Notes: generated by a model from the letters alone, not told the origin. Numbered from the stretch's first letter, positions 22,425-34,665 are shown. The stretch: DNA of 64,000 nucleotides from Euphorbia lathyris (GCF_963576675.1 NC_088917.1:71720610-71784609), one strand, 5' to 3'. Translations and numbers: made by a program.

Positions 22425-24164
22425 ATGGGCGAAAACAGTACTCGGTTTCTCCCAGGAAACCAAACAACTCAGATACTGCCTGAGGGGCTGTCCATCACTC
22501 GGCCTCCCCTATTCTTCGGGTCTAACTATACCTTCTGGAAGAATAGGATGAAAAATTTCATTCAGGCTACAAATATGAGTGCCTGGCTATCTATAGTTCA
22601 AGGCCCATTTGTACCTGTCGAAGTTGTGGCTGGCCAAACAGTTGTAAAAGCTGAGGCCAAATGGACAGAGGATGATCTTAAGAAGCTTCAAAATCACGCT
22701 TCGGCTATCAATATGCTTCACTGTGCGCTCGATGCTGCAGAATATAATAAAATCTCAGGTTGTGAGTCGGCGCAAGAGATCTGGAAAAAGCTGAAAGTCA
22801 CCTACGAGGGAACCAATAAAGTAAAGGAGTCCAAGGTGAATCAGCAGATGAGACTGTACGAGCTGTTCGAGATGAAAAATGATGAGGGCATTTCAGATAT
22901 GAATGCAAGGTTTACCAACATCATAAATGAGCTCAAGAGACTTGGGAAAATCTTCATTGAGGAAGAACAAGTCAAAAAGATACTCAGGAGTCTTCCTAAA
23001 GACTGGCAAGCAAAGAAGACCACTGTTGAGGAAGCTCAAGATTTAACCACCTACAAATATGATGAACTCATCGGCTCGTTGTTGACCCATGAGATATCTA
23101 TGAAAAACTTCAAGGTGAAGGAAAAATCTGAAGACAAGAAGCAGAAGTCTCTTGTCATGAAAGCTGGCTCCACTGACGGGAGCTCAACTGATGACGAGGA
23201 GATGGCTATGTTCACAAGAAAGATGAAAAGGCTATTCAGGAAGAATGACAAATATTCTAAGAATCCTTACAGAAAGTTTGATAAGTATAAAGCTGACTCA
23301 AGCGACAGCAAATACAAAAAGGACAGCTCAAAGCCCATTACATGCTTTGAGTGCCATCAAACTGGCCATATAAAGTCAAACTGCCCCACGCTGAGGAAAG
23401 ATAAGAAGAATGGCAAAAAGGCAATGGTGGCTATATGGAGCGACAGTGATGAGTCCTCATCTAGAGAAGCTGAGGCCACCGAGTCAGCGAAGATATGCTT
23501 CATGGCTGACGAACTTGCTGAGTCGTGCGTCTCTGAGCATGCTGACCCATCCGTCGCATCAGATGACGAGGAGCAATCAAATGAAGTAATTACTCTTCCC
23601 CAGCTCAGAAACGATATGGTTAATGCCCTGAGTGATCTCTACACACTTGTCAAGAAGTGTAATAAGAAAGTTAGAGCACTCAGCAGGCGCTGTGACGAAG
23701 TGGAAGAGGTCAAGCTGAGTGACCTTAGATTCCTTCTTCAGGACAATTCAACTCTGCATGATAACATGAAGATCATACACGAGTCTATCTCTGAAGTCCA
23801 ATCAGTTTCAAAGAAACTGAGAAAAGACGTCACGACTATCCAGAACCAATTAAAGGTTCCAAATAAAAGAAACATTCCTCTGAGAACTCAGTACCAAGGT
23901 ACTCAGCAGAGATGGAATCCCCAGTGAAAAGTCCAGTGTGACTTTTGTGGGAAGAAAGGACACACCACTAAGGTGTGCTGGCACGCTCAGCACTGGGGTG
24001 CTGACAAGTCAGTGAAACATCCTAAACAGAAGGTCAGCTGTGACTTCTGTGGAAAGAATGGCCATACTGTCCAAGTATGTCGCCATAAAATAAAATATGA
24101 TGCTTTACCTATTGCACCTAACAAGCAAGGACCCAAAAAGAATTGGGTACCTAAAAGTAACTAG
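22425..24164 (+). pseudogene. Sirevirus gag, interrupted by one in-frame TGA
   Basis: ATG 22425. The Gag domain starts with a LFFGSNYTFWKNRM segment typical of Ty1/copia Gag. A basic region and a first CCHC knuckle CFECHQTGHIKSNC follow, then a Glu/Asp/Ser-rich stretch and a probable coiled coil. At codon 501 (23925-23927) stands TGA. Beyond it the same frame continues for 78 codons with two more knuckles (CDFCGKKGHTTKVC and CDFCGKNGHTVQVC) and ends at TAG 24162-24164. So the functional Gag was probably 579 aa with three knuckles, and this copy is truncated unless the TGA is read through. Confidence 0.88.
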
Positions 24165-24169
24165 TTACA

Positions 24170-27100
24170 ATGCAGGTAAGCCTGAGATGTGCCGAGAAGT
24201 CAAAGATGTGGTATATTGACAGCGCATGCTCAAGGCATATGACTGGTGATGAAACTCAGTTCATCACGTTTGAGCGTAAACGAGGAGGAAGTGTAAGTTT
24301 TGAAGACAACAAGAAGGGTAAGATAGTAGGGTCAGGAACCATTGGAGGCAATCCTACTATTGAATCTGTCTCCCTAGTCAGCGGACTCAAATATAACTTA
24401 CTCAGCGTAGCTCAGCTATGTGACAATGGGAGAAAAGTTATATTTGATTCTACTGGATGTAAAATATACGAGGGTGAATCAAATGAGTTAATTTTAACTG
24501 CCCCTCGCATAGATAATGTCTTTATGCTAGACTTAGAGAAAAAGTTTTCAAAAACTGTATGCTTAGTATCAAAGGAACAAAATTCCTGGCTATGGCACAG
24601 GAGACTTGGTCATGTAAGCATGGACCTCCTGGCCAAATTAGCAAGAAAGCAATTGGTTGAGGGACTGCCTGAACTTAAATTTGAAAAAGATCAATTATGC
24701 CACGCTTGCCAAGCTGGAAAACAAACCAAACAATCTTTTCACAGCAAAAATATTGTCTCAACTAAGCGTCCGTTAGAGTTACTACACTTGGATCTCTTCG
24801 GTCCAGTCCAGCCGCTGAGTCTAGGTGGAAGAAGATTTTCCTTGGTCATTGTAGATGACTTCTCTCGGTACACGTGGGTCATCTTGCTGAGTAGCAAGGA
24901 TGAGACCTTTGAGACATTTTCAAATTTGGTTAGAAAAATTGAAAATGATAAAGACCTAAAATTAGCTCACATCCGTAGCAATAATGGTGGAGAATTCAAA
25001 AACCAAAAGTTTGTTGAATTCTGTGAAGCCAGCGGCATTGACCACAATTTTTCTGCTCCTAGAACACCTCAACAAAATGGGGTTATTGAAAGGAAGAACG
25101 AAACTCTGGTTGAAATAGCCAGGACAATGCTGGATGAGCATAGGCTTCCAAAGTATTTTTGGGGAGAGGCTGTCAACACAGCGTGCTATATTCTTAATAG
25201 GGCTCTAGTTAGACCTATATTAAAGAAAACCCCCTATGAACTTTGGAAAGGACGAAAGCCCAATATTGGATACTTTCGTGCCTTTGGCTGTAAATGTTTT
25301 ATTTTAAATACCAAAGATAGCTTAGCAAAGTTTGATTCAAAAGCTGACGAGGCTATCTTTCTAGGTTACTCAACAAACAGCAAAGCATACAGAGTTTTTA
25401 ATAAGCGAACTCAAGTTTTAGAAGAGTCAGTACATGTTGAGTTCGACGAAACTAACCCTGCAGGTAGATACCAGCCGCTGACCGAGGATGATCCACACTC
25501 AGTAACCGCTGACCAAGAACCAGCTACTGAGTCATTCACTAAAAGGCTGACCAAGAGTAAGAGTGAACCTAAGATTACTTTCACTGACCCATCTACTTCT
25601 GCAGAGATTGTTGAAACACAGACAACACAAGACATAAATCTACCTAAAGAGATAAGGATTCCAAGAGGGCACTCAGAGAGTGCAATCCTTGATTCTGCTG
25701 GGAATACCCTGATGATGAGGAATCAACTCAGGAAGTACCTCAGCAATGTAGCCTTCGTCTCAGTTCAAGAACCGAAGAATTTTGCTGAAGCTGAGTACGA
25801 TGAATTCTGGATGATCGCAATGCAAGAGGAGCTCGATCAATTCAGAAGAAACGATGTATGGGAGCTATTGCCTCATCCAAAGAGTCAAAAGACCATTGGA
25901 ACAAGATGGGTCTTCAGAAACAAGTTGGATGAACAAGGGAACATAGTCAGAAACAAAGCAAGACTTGTAGCTCAGGGCTACAGTCAGCAAGAAGGTATTG
26001 ACTACGGTGAGACCTTTGCCCCAGTGGCAAGGCTAGAGGCAATTAGAATTCTATGTGCATATGCATCTTACATGAACTTTAAACTATTCCAAATGGATGT
26101 CAAAAGTGCATTTCTTAATGGAGTTATAAACGAGGAGGTTTATATTAATCAACCTCTAGGTTTTGAGGACCCTAAATTCCCAAACCACGTTTATAAACTC
26201 AAAAAGGCTCTGTACGGCCTCAAGCAAGTACCACGTGCTTGGTATGAGAGGCTGACCAGTTTCCTGCTGACTAGAAATTACGTCAGGGGCAAAGCTGATA
26301 CAACCTTATTCATTAAGAGAAAGGGTAAAGATACCCTGCTGGCCCAAATTTATGTTGATGATATAATATTTGGTGCAACTAACGAATCAATGTGCAAGGA
26401 GTTTAGCAAACAAATGCAGACTGAGTTTGAAATGTCCATGATGGGAGAACTCAACTTCTTCCTCGGTCTTCAAATTAAACAAGGAAAGAATGGCATCTTC
26501 ATCAGTCAAGCCAAATATGCCAAGGAGATATTAAAGAAATATGACTTGGAAAATTGCAAGCCAATATCCACTCCTATGGGCACTGACACTGTCCTCTGCG
26601 CTGACGAGAATGGTAAGTCAGTAGACAGCAAATTATATCGAGGTATGATAGGCTCTCTACTTTACTTAACAGCCAGTAGACCGGACATTCAGTTTTCACT
26701 ATGCTACTGTGCTAGATATCAATCTAACCCTAAGGAATCTCATTACATTGCTGTAAAAAGAATCCTTAGATATTTGCAAAGCTCAGTGAATGCAGGTTTA
26801 TGGTATCCCAATACTCATGATTTCACACTCATCGGATACACTGACGCTGACTATAGACGGGATAAGCTGGAACGTAAAAGCACCTCTGGAGGATGTCACT
26901 TCTTAGGAAGCTATTTTGTATCCTGGTTCAGCAAAAAGCAGGCATCAGTAGCCTTGTCTACCACTGAAGCTGAGTACATTGCTGCTGGTCATTGTGTTGC
27001 TCAAGTCCTATGGATTAAGCAACAGCTTGAAGACTATGGTGTTCAAACAAAGACAATTGAAGTCAAATGTGACAACAAAAGTGCAATTGATCTTTCAAAG

Positions 27101-27298
27101 AACCCAATTCAACACAGCAGAATGAAGCATGTCAGCATCAGACATCACTTCATTAGAGATCATGTACTCAAGGGTGAGATCAAGTTGACCTTTGTCCCAA
27201 CGGACGAGCAGCTTACGGATATCTTCACAAAGCCACTGGCTCGTGAGCAGTTCAGCATACTGAGAGAAGCTATTGGTATGTTTAATCCTCTTCAGTAA
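24170..27298 (+). CDS. Sirevirus pol: protease, integrase, reverse transcriptase, RNase H (1042 aa)
   Basis: Open from ATG 24170, five bases after the gag TAG and in the -1 frame relative to gag. Order: protease [13 protein letters not shown] (residues 14-26), integrase zinc part (H143, H148, C177, C180), integrase core (LDLFGP from 207, [20 protein letters not shown]), reverse transcriptase from about residue 545 with [11 protein letters not shown] and YVDD at 728-731, and RNase H ([37 protein letters not shown]). Two expected catalytic residues differ: the protease D-S-G is D-S-A (24224-24226), and the second Asp of the integrase DDE triad is Asn (24980-24982). The ORF is full length but these two changes should inactivate protease and integrase. 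Confidence 0.93.
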   Translation: MQVSLRCAEKSKMWYIDSACSRHMTGDETQFITFERKRGGSVSFEDNKKGKIVGSGTIGGNPTIESVSLVSGLKYNLLSVAQLCDNGRKVIFDSTGCKIYEGESNELILTAPRIDNVFMLDLEKKFSKTVCLVSKEQNSWLWHRRLGHVSMDLLAKLARKQLVEGLPELKFEKDQLCHACQAGKQTKQSFHSKNIVSTKRPLELLHLDLFGPVQPLSLGGRRFSLVIVDDFSRYTWVILLSSKDETFETFSNLVRKIENDKDLKLAHIRSNNGGEFKNQKFVEFCEASGIDHNFSAPRTPQQNGVIERKNETLVEIARTMLDEHRLPKYFWGEAVNTACYILNRALVRPILKKTPYELWKGRKPNIGYFRAFGCKCFILNTKDSLAKFDSKADEAIFLGYSTNSKAYRVFNKRTQVLEESVHVEFDETNPAGRYQPLTEDDPHSVTADQEPATESFTKRLTKSKSEPKITFTDPSTSAEIVETQTTQDINLPKEIRIPRGHSESAILDSAGNTLMMRNQLRKYLSNVAFVSVQEPKNFAEAEYDEFWMIAMQEELDQFRRNDVWELLPHPKSQKTIGTRWVFRNKLDEQGNIVRNKARLVAQGYSQQEGIDYGETFAPVARLEAIRILCAYASYMNFKLFQMDVKSAFLNGVINEEVYINQPLGFEDPKFPNHVYKLKKALYGLKQVPRAWYERLTSFLLTRNYVRGKADTTLFIKRKGKDTLLAQIYVDDIIFGATNESMCKEFSKQMQTEFEMSMMGELNFFLGLQIKQGKNGIFISQAKYAKEILKKYDLENCKPISTPMGTDTVLCADENGKSVDSKLYRGMIGSLLYLTASRPDIQFSLCYCARYQSNPKESHYIAVKRILRYLQSSVNAGLWYPNTHDFTLIGYTDADYRRDKLERKSTSGGCHFLGSYFVSWFSKKQASVALSTTEAEYIAAGHCVAQVLWIKQQLEDYGVQTKTIEVKCDNKSAIDLSKNPIQHSRMKHVSIRHHFIRDHVLKGEIKLTFVPTDEQLTDIFTKPLAREQFSILREAIGMFNPLQ

Positions 27299-27763
27299 AT
27301 TTCTGAAGTAAATGAATATGAATGTTGAGTGAATTACTATGCTGAATGATTGTTTTTGCTGAGTACTCATTGAAATTAATTGAACAGCAAATACTGAGTA
27401 AATTTGCACACTGAGTAAGTTAGTTTAAACTTAGAAATAATCCCTTTATGCAATACTGACCACTCAGAATATGAAACGCTTAGTATTCTAAACACTGAGT
27501 GTTAGATCCGTTAGAATAAATGCAAAATCACGCGTATAGCCACCTAGGATGACGTACGTGCCGAATGTGTCATAAAAGCCAGGATTTTTGTCGGTTCACA
27601 ATCCCGAGGCAAAACTGACACATGGATTCGTTAAGATCCACACTTCACCGCTATAAATAGTGGGTAAATCCCCATTCTTTTCTCTTTACGACTACCGAAT
27701 TCTAAGGCAAAGAAAGCTTTCTCCCTAAAAACTCTCAAAGCTTCCCAAACGCATTCTTCAACT
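27299..27763 (+). promoter_or_regulatory. Pol-env spacer of the Sirevirus, with its own TATA box
   Basis: 465 bp without an ORF of note. TATAAATAG stands at 27652-27660, 104 bp before the ATG of the next ORF, followed by a pyrimidine-rich, plant-leader-like stretch (TTCTTTTCTCTTTACGAC). The box is the same nonamer as in the LTR promoter. Confidence 0.6.
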
Positions 27764-30640
27764 ATGACTAAAGTTACCTTCAACATCTCCGGTGCTGGTC
27801 ACTCTAAGCCCAGCTCCGATGAAACTTCCAGGCAAACCTCTGTGCTGGAATCTACCAAGGTCACCTCACCGAGCAAAGGAAAAACTGGCCAAACCTCCTC
27901 TGGTAAGGGAAAGCCTGAAAAAGTCAGGACCTATACTAAGGTCTTCGAAAACGTCCAAGAATGGAAGGTTGAGCCCTCAAGATGGGTATCTGAAGCCTTC
28001 GTACAATCCGAACAACCCTTCTGTGAGTGGATTTCACAAAATGGATGGACTGGAATGTTTTCGATTAGGGATCCCACCTATCCTGACCTTGTAAAGGAGT
28101 TTTACCACAACCTCCGTGTTGCTGATGATAACCAGGACTACCTAGTAACCATGGTGAAAGAGAAAACCATCTTCATCAACCCTCTCTACCTAGGAAATTT
28201 GCTCAAGTTAAAAACTAAGGGAGCAAGGCTAAGGAGATCTGGAGATCAGGATGGTACTGGGTATGAGGTCAACTTCTGTAAACCTGAAGGCCACTCAGGA
28301 GAAGTCTCAGCCTCATCTATGGGTCAGCACCAGAAGATGGCTCATTATCTGCTGAGTTATTTTATCTATCCCAAGATTAACTACATAACCTCAGCAACAA
28401 ACTTCGAGTAATGATTCATCTGGCATATGCTGACGTACAAGCCGATCAACATTCCAGTATTCCTCATTGCTGGCTTCCAAAGGAGTACCGAAACCTTAAG
28501 GCTAGGATCACTCATCACCAGGATCCTCATTGATCATCAGATAGACCTGACTGATGAAGAAACAGCTAAAGGATCTGAGATCATAGCGGCTTCGCTAAGA
28601 GCGTTGAAGTTCGGTCAACCTCTGAAGAAGGGAAAAGCTGTTGCTGCTGCTGCTGCGGGTGCTGAGGAAACTGCTGTCCCAAAGAAAGGGAGAAGGACTA
28701 AGGCCCCAGCTTCTCGAAAAAGAAAAGCTGTTGAGCCTACCTCACATGATTCTGAGTCTCCAGCTAAGAGGCAGAAGTCAGCTGGTACTAAGGGTCAGGA
28801 GAGACCTAAGTCAGCTGATAAACGAAGTAGGCAAGATGAGCCTGAAACTGAGGATAGAACTGATGCTGATGTGCAACCTCAGAAAAAGCACAAGTCCTCT
28901 ACACTGACTCCCCTCAATGCTATCCCTACTGACATTGTTGTGCCTGGTGACTCTCACTACACACAGTGTTTAGGAACTGTGTCTGAGGAACAAGAAGAAG
29001 AAGTGCATCTGGACGACCAGTTCATTGCACAAGTTGAGGAAGAATTGGATGGGGATTCTGATGACGATGATGAGAACAACGATGATGCTGACTCCGAGGA
29101 GACAACTAGTGAAATCGAAGCTGAGCAAGCCAATACTGGGTTGGCTGCTGGAGAAGAGCAAGAACTTGACCAACACAATATTGATCAAGTCCAAGAGCAA
29201 GCTGACCTCCCTCATCATGATCAGGAAGAAACTTCTCCTTCTCACTCAGAAGAGTCTATTCAAGCTGACAAACCTCCTCCTCCTCAAAGAAGAAAACTCA
29301 TCAAGGCAAGTCAGAAAGAAGTCAGTGAGACTCTTGTTGAACTAATAACTCTTCCTACCTTTGCCATTCAACAACCAACCAAAGACCCCTCTGCCCTAAA
29401 ACTCAGATTTGTTGGTAGAAAACCTGCGGCATCCATCGAAAAACAAGCCTCTGTTTCTTCCCAACAGGAACATGCCGACCAAAATGCTTCTGCCACCTTA
29501 ACAAGTCAGGTTGAGACGAGTGCTGTCAATATTGTCCATCCAAGCATTGTGCTGACCCCAAACACATCTGCCCCCATCAGCACAGACAGTATTCGAGTTT
29601 CTACTTCTCTAATTCACATCTCTGCCGATCAATCAACCCTGCCAGAATCTCAAGTGCAGATTGGAACAACACTTCCAGTCACTGACCATGTCATTCCTTT
29701 GACTCCTCCTACCGGTCACACTGATGTCACTGAAGGCTCTCAAAGCTATCTGAATGCCACTGAGTCCGGCAAAAGAATAATCGACTCAGTGCAAGTGTTG
29801 ATCAAAGACCTTCAACAACCCACTCCTCCTGCTGCTGGGTCTTCAACTATAGAGACTACTCAGCTTTCCCAGGTCACTCAGCTTCTCAACGAAGTTAAGG
29901 GATTCAAGGACTTGCTGAACGTCATCATCTCCTATCAAACACAGCAAGCTAAGCAGGATTCCATCGCCAAGCTGGCCGAGATCCAGCTGACAACTGTGCA
30001 ACACTTAAATGCTCTACAACAGCAAGTACAGAACTTGTCAGCTGTGAACCCTGGATATGCAACTTCTGATGAGGTAAAGATGCTTTTTGCTCAGCTTCAC
30101 ACCGAGCAACTCAAGACCAATGAGCAAATGGTCTCTTACTCTCAGTGCTCAGTGGAGCAAATTGGTGAAGCTGTTCGACTGCTAAATCTGAACAAACAGG
30201 AAATGGACACTGACGCAATGAAACAAAACGAGATGCTGTCTATCACAAGACAAACCTTCAATCACATCCGTCACACAAATGTTCAGCGTCAGTACTTTGA
30301 CACCTACTTACTCAAAACCTTTCATCAAGTCATTGCTGGACTGACTGATGCGCTTATATGGATTGGTAAGTCTGAAGCTTTCATCGTCAGTATGATCAGC
30401 GCTGCCGAACTCAATATACCTGATGAAGTCTCAAATCAGGGAGTTGCCATTTTTGATGGTGTCAATGAAAGTGCTGACCGCCTTAAAGCGCTGTCCAACG
30501 AACTAACCAGGGTTGTCTTAACTGATAGCTTTAGGATTCCTCCTCCCGATGCTGACAAAACGGGGGAGAAAGAACAAGCGAGAACACAACCAAGAACACA
30601 GCATGGATCTAGTCAATCCCAACAAAAGAAAAAGAAATAG
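27764..30640 (+). pseudogene. Sirevirus third ORF in the env position, broken by two adjacent stops
   Basis: ATG 27764. The frame stops at TAA TGA (28409-28414) and then continues in the same frame from 28415 to TAG 30638-30640, about 958 codons in all. The first part is basic and Ser/Thr-rich, followed by a folded region with Trp and Tyr (KVEPSRWVSEAF…, INPLYLGNLLKLKTKGARL) that resembles the 'putative plant transposon protein' region found in plant retroelements. The second part has Lys/Arg-rich segments, a strongly acidic block (28988-29130), a Ser/Thr/Pro-rich stretch and a helical C-terminal third. I see no signal peptide or convincing transmembrane helix, so a true envelope role is not supported by the sequence. 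It is called env-like only by position, as in other Sireviruses. The double stop makes this copy non-coding for the full product. Confidence 0.8.
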
Positions 30641-31088
30641 ATATAGGCTAGCTCAGTATAGACTAAGTATGATGTAATCCATATGCCTTGTCTTTAAGTT
30701 TTGTTTGTAAACACTGACTATCAATATCAATATATCATACATGCATCCTTCATTCTATTCCTGAGCTATGATATATGTTGCTGTGTACTGAGTTATTATG
30801 TATCTTCAATTAAATCAGCTATGTTTAATACTTATGAAACTTATTGATTGAACCAAATGCTGATAACATGTTTGACACTGACCTATATGTTTATATAACA
30901 TTGTCTTATAAAACTCATTGAACAACAATTTACTCAGCGCCCTCTGAATGATAAAACCTTCCGCTTAAACACTGAGTAAAATAGAATATGTTAACATGAG
31001 CTGACCTATCTGAAAAACTGACCTTAGACTTACTCGATTAAACCTTTAAATGTTTAGAGTAAAACTAAGTCAGCAGCTCAACCCTTAC

Positions 31089-31179
31089 GGGGGAGTTTGC
31101 TAAGTTAGGTCAACTATCATGGGGGAGCTCAATACTGAGTTCCTCGCTGAATAGTTTTGCCAACATCAAAATGGGGGAG
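31089..31179 (+). promoter_or_regulatory. Three GGGGGAG polypurine tracts before the 3' LTR
   Basis: GGGGGAG at 31089-31095, 31121-31127 and 31173-31179. The last one lies two bases from the LTR start and should prime plus-strand synthesis. Multiple copies of this motif are a Sirevirus signature. Confidence 0.85.
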
Positions 31180-31181
31180 TT

Positions 31182-32533
31182 TGTTGAAACACCTTTCCAC
31201 ATAATTTTGATTTGACAAAATTGTTTAAGTATAATTGAAATACATATTCTAAACACACTAAGTTTAAATGCTTTGATTTATTCTACTAATGTGTTTGTTC
31301 AATGTTGAGTTAAATTGTTTATAAGACACAAGAATTAAAAGGCCCAAGCCCAATACAAGTGTCAAAGCCCAAGTCAAACAGTTCTAATACAACTCGGCCC
31401 GCGTTAGTCAAAACGATGTCGCTGTGTACAAAACGCAACTCAGCAATCGAAGGATCTGGAAGACCTTCGGGAACAACTTCAAGATGAAGCTGCTGAGTAG
31501 ATTCGACAAACGTACAAGACAGCAGCTGGCTAAGGAAAACTTCCAGACAAAGTATTTCCACTTTGGGTAAAGTTCAGACGACACAGTATGCTGTCCAGTT
31601 GACTTTACCATAAATAGTGAGACACTCTGCTGAGCTGACCGAAAGCTGACCTTGGACAGAAGATACACAAATCTGATTGGCCAAGAGCTCTGAGCAAGTC
31701 AGGATGACAACGACAGGAAGCCGTTTCCCTCCAACGGTTATTTTAAAATTCGAAATGACCGATGCCCAGACGTCTCTATAAATAGAGTGTCATCAGAAGC
31801 TTCAACTTACAGAACTTGATCAAGCCATTACGCTGACCAAATCTCTACACAAAGTTCTGCAAGCAAAAAGCAAAGCAACCTTACACTACATTCAATATCT
31901 TTTGTGTAAAAGTCTAGAGTGATTATTCAATCATCTAAGGTGTCTTAGCAAATCATTGTTTAGGACAAACACTTATCATTTCTAGAGATTAGAAGGGAGA
32001 GGCTGAGTACTCGGTTATAGTACTCAGCGAGAGATTAGGATTGAGTAGAGGTATAGAGGAAGGTACTCTTGTTATACTCAGTTGCTAAGATTGTAAAAGG
32101 TTTGAGGCTCTACCTTTAAAGAGCTCAGTAGAGGATTCAAAATCTCGGAACGTGTTCCGGGGACAGGACGTAGGCTTAGAAGAAGCCGAACCTGGATAAA
32201 TCTGCTGAGTAACGTATTTCTTACCTTAAACTCCTTATATATATTGCTTGCTTAAATAACCAAAAACTGACCAAGTAAAGAGGTCAAGCTGAGTTGTGCG
32301 CATCGAACATCTGAGCTCAGGAATAGACTTTAAGTGCTATCTCCTGACTCAAGTCAAGAAACTGACCTAGTCACCAGTTGACTAAGCCAGTATCTTACTG
32401 ATCACTCAGCGTCGCTGTTAAAACCTTTTCTCTTAAGAAAAGAAGTTTGCCCAAACTTAGCAAAAAGTTTAAATAGTTCCTAACCCCCCTCCCCCCCTTG
32501 GAACTATACTTGCAACGTTATAAGGGACCAACA
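31182..32533 (+). repeat. 3' LTR of the Sirevirus
   Basis: 1352 bp partner of 21011-22362. It differs by scattered substitutions (for example near 31533, 31583, 31634, 31657, 31683, 31718, 31744, 31996) and has a T within the C run near 32490. Confidence 0.93.
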
Positions 32534-33895
32534 CAATCCTTTTTGTTGTGCTAAGGGACACATTTCAATGCTAAGGACATACCCTTCCCTATCGGGCTAT
32601 CTACGAGTTTTTAATCTCGCATATTGCATCATTTAATAATATTGTTGATGTAGGTCTCTTAAGACAATGCCAATAATTTCTTGAAACTTTAATTCCAAGA
32701 ACAACCATTGTAGGGCACCGCACGCGCCGATACGCATCTAGTGCATGGGGTCTACATGCACAGATTGGTTGCGTATTTCCATGTGTCGCAACGTGGTTAG
32801 CACGTCTGCCACATGTGTAGCTAGGTGGCGGACGTCTAACTACAGGCGCATAAAGCCCACATGCCACCTACCCACCATTTGTTGCCTTTCGAACTTGTTT
32901 CAGTCTAGGGGTTTTAGGGCCTTTGATCACATTGGCGAAGTACATTTGTCCATACGATGAACATAAACTAGGGTTTGAGGCGCACACACTCTCGGTTGAG
33001 ACTAGAATTTGCACTATTCCGAATTAGAAAATTCTGAATCGCAAATATCTATGTGATTCCAGTGCCATTTTTCACAATAAACAGACAGTCCATAAAACAT
33101 GTATGCATGCCAAATAAACAGAGATCTAATACATATATTAATCTTAACATGCAAAAACTATATTTTTCTTCATATATGTGGATCAAAACTGACAGAACAC
33201 GAGATTTGTGGCTCTGATACCAATAAATATTTGTAACATATATATAAACGAATATGAATACGTATTATCGGACTAATTTCTGATACCAAAAAATTTATTT
33301 CGTGTTCTACATCATGTTATCGAAAACATATGTACGCATAAGGTATTTTAAATTTTTTTTTACTTGTATATCATGTCTTTGATTTGTTACTAATCAGTGA
33401 TAACACGAGGCATATCTGGAGTGGAGAACGACATTCATAACTACATAGAATATATTTTATAGTTAGGTGATGTGGTTGAATCCTATAAGTCCTGAGCAAG
33501 CTTGCAATAAGATAGAAGTACGGTCAAAAGGGGGGATTAGAATTCGACTAACCCGCTTTGATGCTTAAGTAAACTTTCAAGAATGATATAAGGATGAACA
33601 CAATAGTAAAACAAAGATATACTTACTCTATTTCTAGTATGATTCGAACAAAGGGAGGTGGTTATTATAAACTTTGGAGCGTGTTGTGTTACGTGTGGCA
33701 TGTTGATAGGCGGATGTGAACGCCCCGACCTTTAACTGGAAAAGTCCATTTTTACATATCAATGAGTATTCTTTTAAAACAATACAGTGTGTTTGTACTG
33801 AGTTTGACTCATATCTATTCACTATCCTAATGGTGGGATAGATATCCAGTGTTGTACACATCATGGCGTACATCACAACTATTTATGATTTTAGC

Positions 33896-34665
33896 CATGG
33901 TTGTCAAAATCGGACTGGTCAAAGAACCGAAAAAGACAGAGGGTTAAGGGTTTGAGGTTTAACCGGGGTCCAACCGAAGTTTAACCGGTATTCAAAAATC
34001 ATATGAAAATTATAATTCTATTCGTATTTAATCTTATAATATAGTATAATATTAACTGTATTCATAAAAGTTATACTAATAATATTTATTTAATATCATA
34101 ACAAATAAATATAAATCCTTCAAAAAAAAAATAAATATAAAAATTAAAAAAATGTACTTAAAAAATTAATAGTAATTATTTTTATTAATAACTAATATGT
34201 AAATATGCTAATAAGATATGTATTTTATAATTCAACTTCAATCTTAATTTATTAGATTTTTAAAATTTATTTGTATATATTTAAAATTTAATACTAATTA
34301 AACTTCTTCAAAAAAAAATATTAATTAAACTTTGTTAATATACAAAAAATAAAATAATTTTTTAATGATATTTATCTAAACAGAAAAATAATACTAAATC
34401 ATATTTTAATTATTTAACTTGTAACATTATTATTTATTCTTAAATAGTTAATTATAAACATAAGTTAAATGGTAGTGTAGTGGTAAGCATTAAAGTTTAC
34501 TTGTTAAAGGTCCAAGGTTCGAATCCTACCTTTGTAAAAATTTATATTTTTTTAAAATAAACATGTCTAAAATCAAACCGCATAACCGGCACTAGGTCAA
34601 CCGGTTGGTTTGTGGTTTAACAGGCCGGGTTGAACTGGTCGGTCTGGTCTGGGTTTGATAACCTT
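33896..34665. mobile_element. MULE-type non-autonomous element, 770 bp, exact 9-bp target duplication
   Basis: Direct repeats GATTTTAGC flank it (33887-33895 and 34666-34674); repeat unit A has the matching site only once. The ends ATGGTTGTCAAAATCGGAC and, inverted, AAGGTTATCAAACCCAGACC form imperfect terminal inverted repeats, with GGTTTAACCGG-type and AACCGGTTGG motifs inside. The interior is very AT-rich and has no ORF. Confidence 0.82.
34463..34545 (+). other. tRNA-like sequence with pol III A and B boxes
   Basis: TGGTAGTGTAGTGGTAAGC (A-box-like, from 34470) and GGTTCGAATCC (perfect B box, 34516-34526) at tRNA-like spacing, with an anticodon-arm-like TTTAC…GTTAAA between. The outer bases do not pair as an acceptor stem, so it is a tRNA relic or SINE head rather than a tRNA gene. 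It lies within the MULE-type element. Confidence 0.6.

Larger units (their letters stand above)
21011..32533 (+). mobile_element. Sirevirus-type Ty1/copia retrotransposon, complete, 11.5 kb
   Basis: LTRs of 1352 bp, target duplication CAATC (21006-21010 and 32534-32538), primer-binding site TGGTATCAGAGC at 22365-22376, gag, pol, a third ORF after pol in the env position, and three copies of GGGGGAG at 31089-31095, 31121-31127 and 31173-31179, the last next to the 3' LTR. Repeated GGGGGAG purine tracts and the extra 3' ORF are hallmarks of the Sirevirus genus. The LTRs differ by roughly twenty substitutions that I counted by eye, so the copy is not brand new. Frame breaks in gag and in the third ORF, and two altered catalytic residues in pol, make it defective. 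Its insertion splits repeat unit A; unit B shows the uninterrupted site. Confidence 0.93.
20340..33275. repeat. Tandem repeat unit A (~1.4 kb), split by the Sirevirus
   Basis: Without the inserted retrotransposon (21011-32533 plus one copy of its target duplication) the unit is 20340-21010 joined to 32539-33275. It matches unit B (33300-35412) along its length: CGTGTTC…, GTGATAACACGAG, GAATCCTATAGG, GTCCATTTTTACA, then TAAGGGACACAT, GTAGGTCTCTTAAGACAATG, GTAGGGCACCG and CTCTGATACCAATAAATA in the same order. Near its right end is a minus-strand TGGTATCAGAGCC, like a tRNA-Met primer-binding site, so the unit may be a fragment of an LTR element. No gene is recognised in it. Confidence 0.75.

Noticed and set aside
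27764..30640. Calling the Sirevirus third ORF a true envelope glycoprotein
   Set aside because: I see no signal peptide, transmembrane segment or cleavage-site pattern. Only its position suggests the name.
32601..32867. Minus-strand ORFs shared by repeat units A and B (32601-32867 and 34765-34974)
   Set aside because: The shared reading frame follows from the DNA duplication. Their ends differ, and no domain is recognisable.
34463..34545. A functional tRNA gene
   Set aside because: A and B boxes are present but the acceptor stem cannot pair, and the segment sits inside a transposon.
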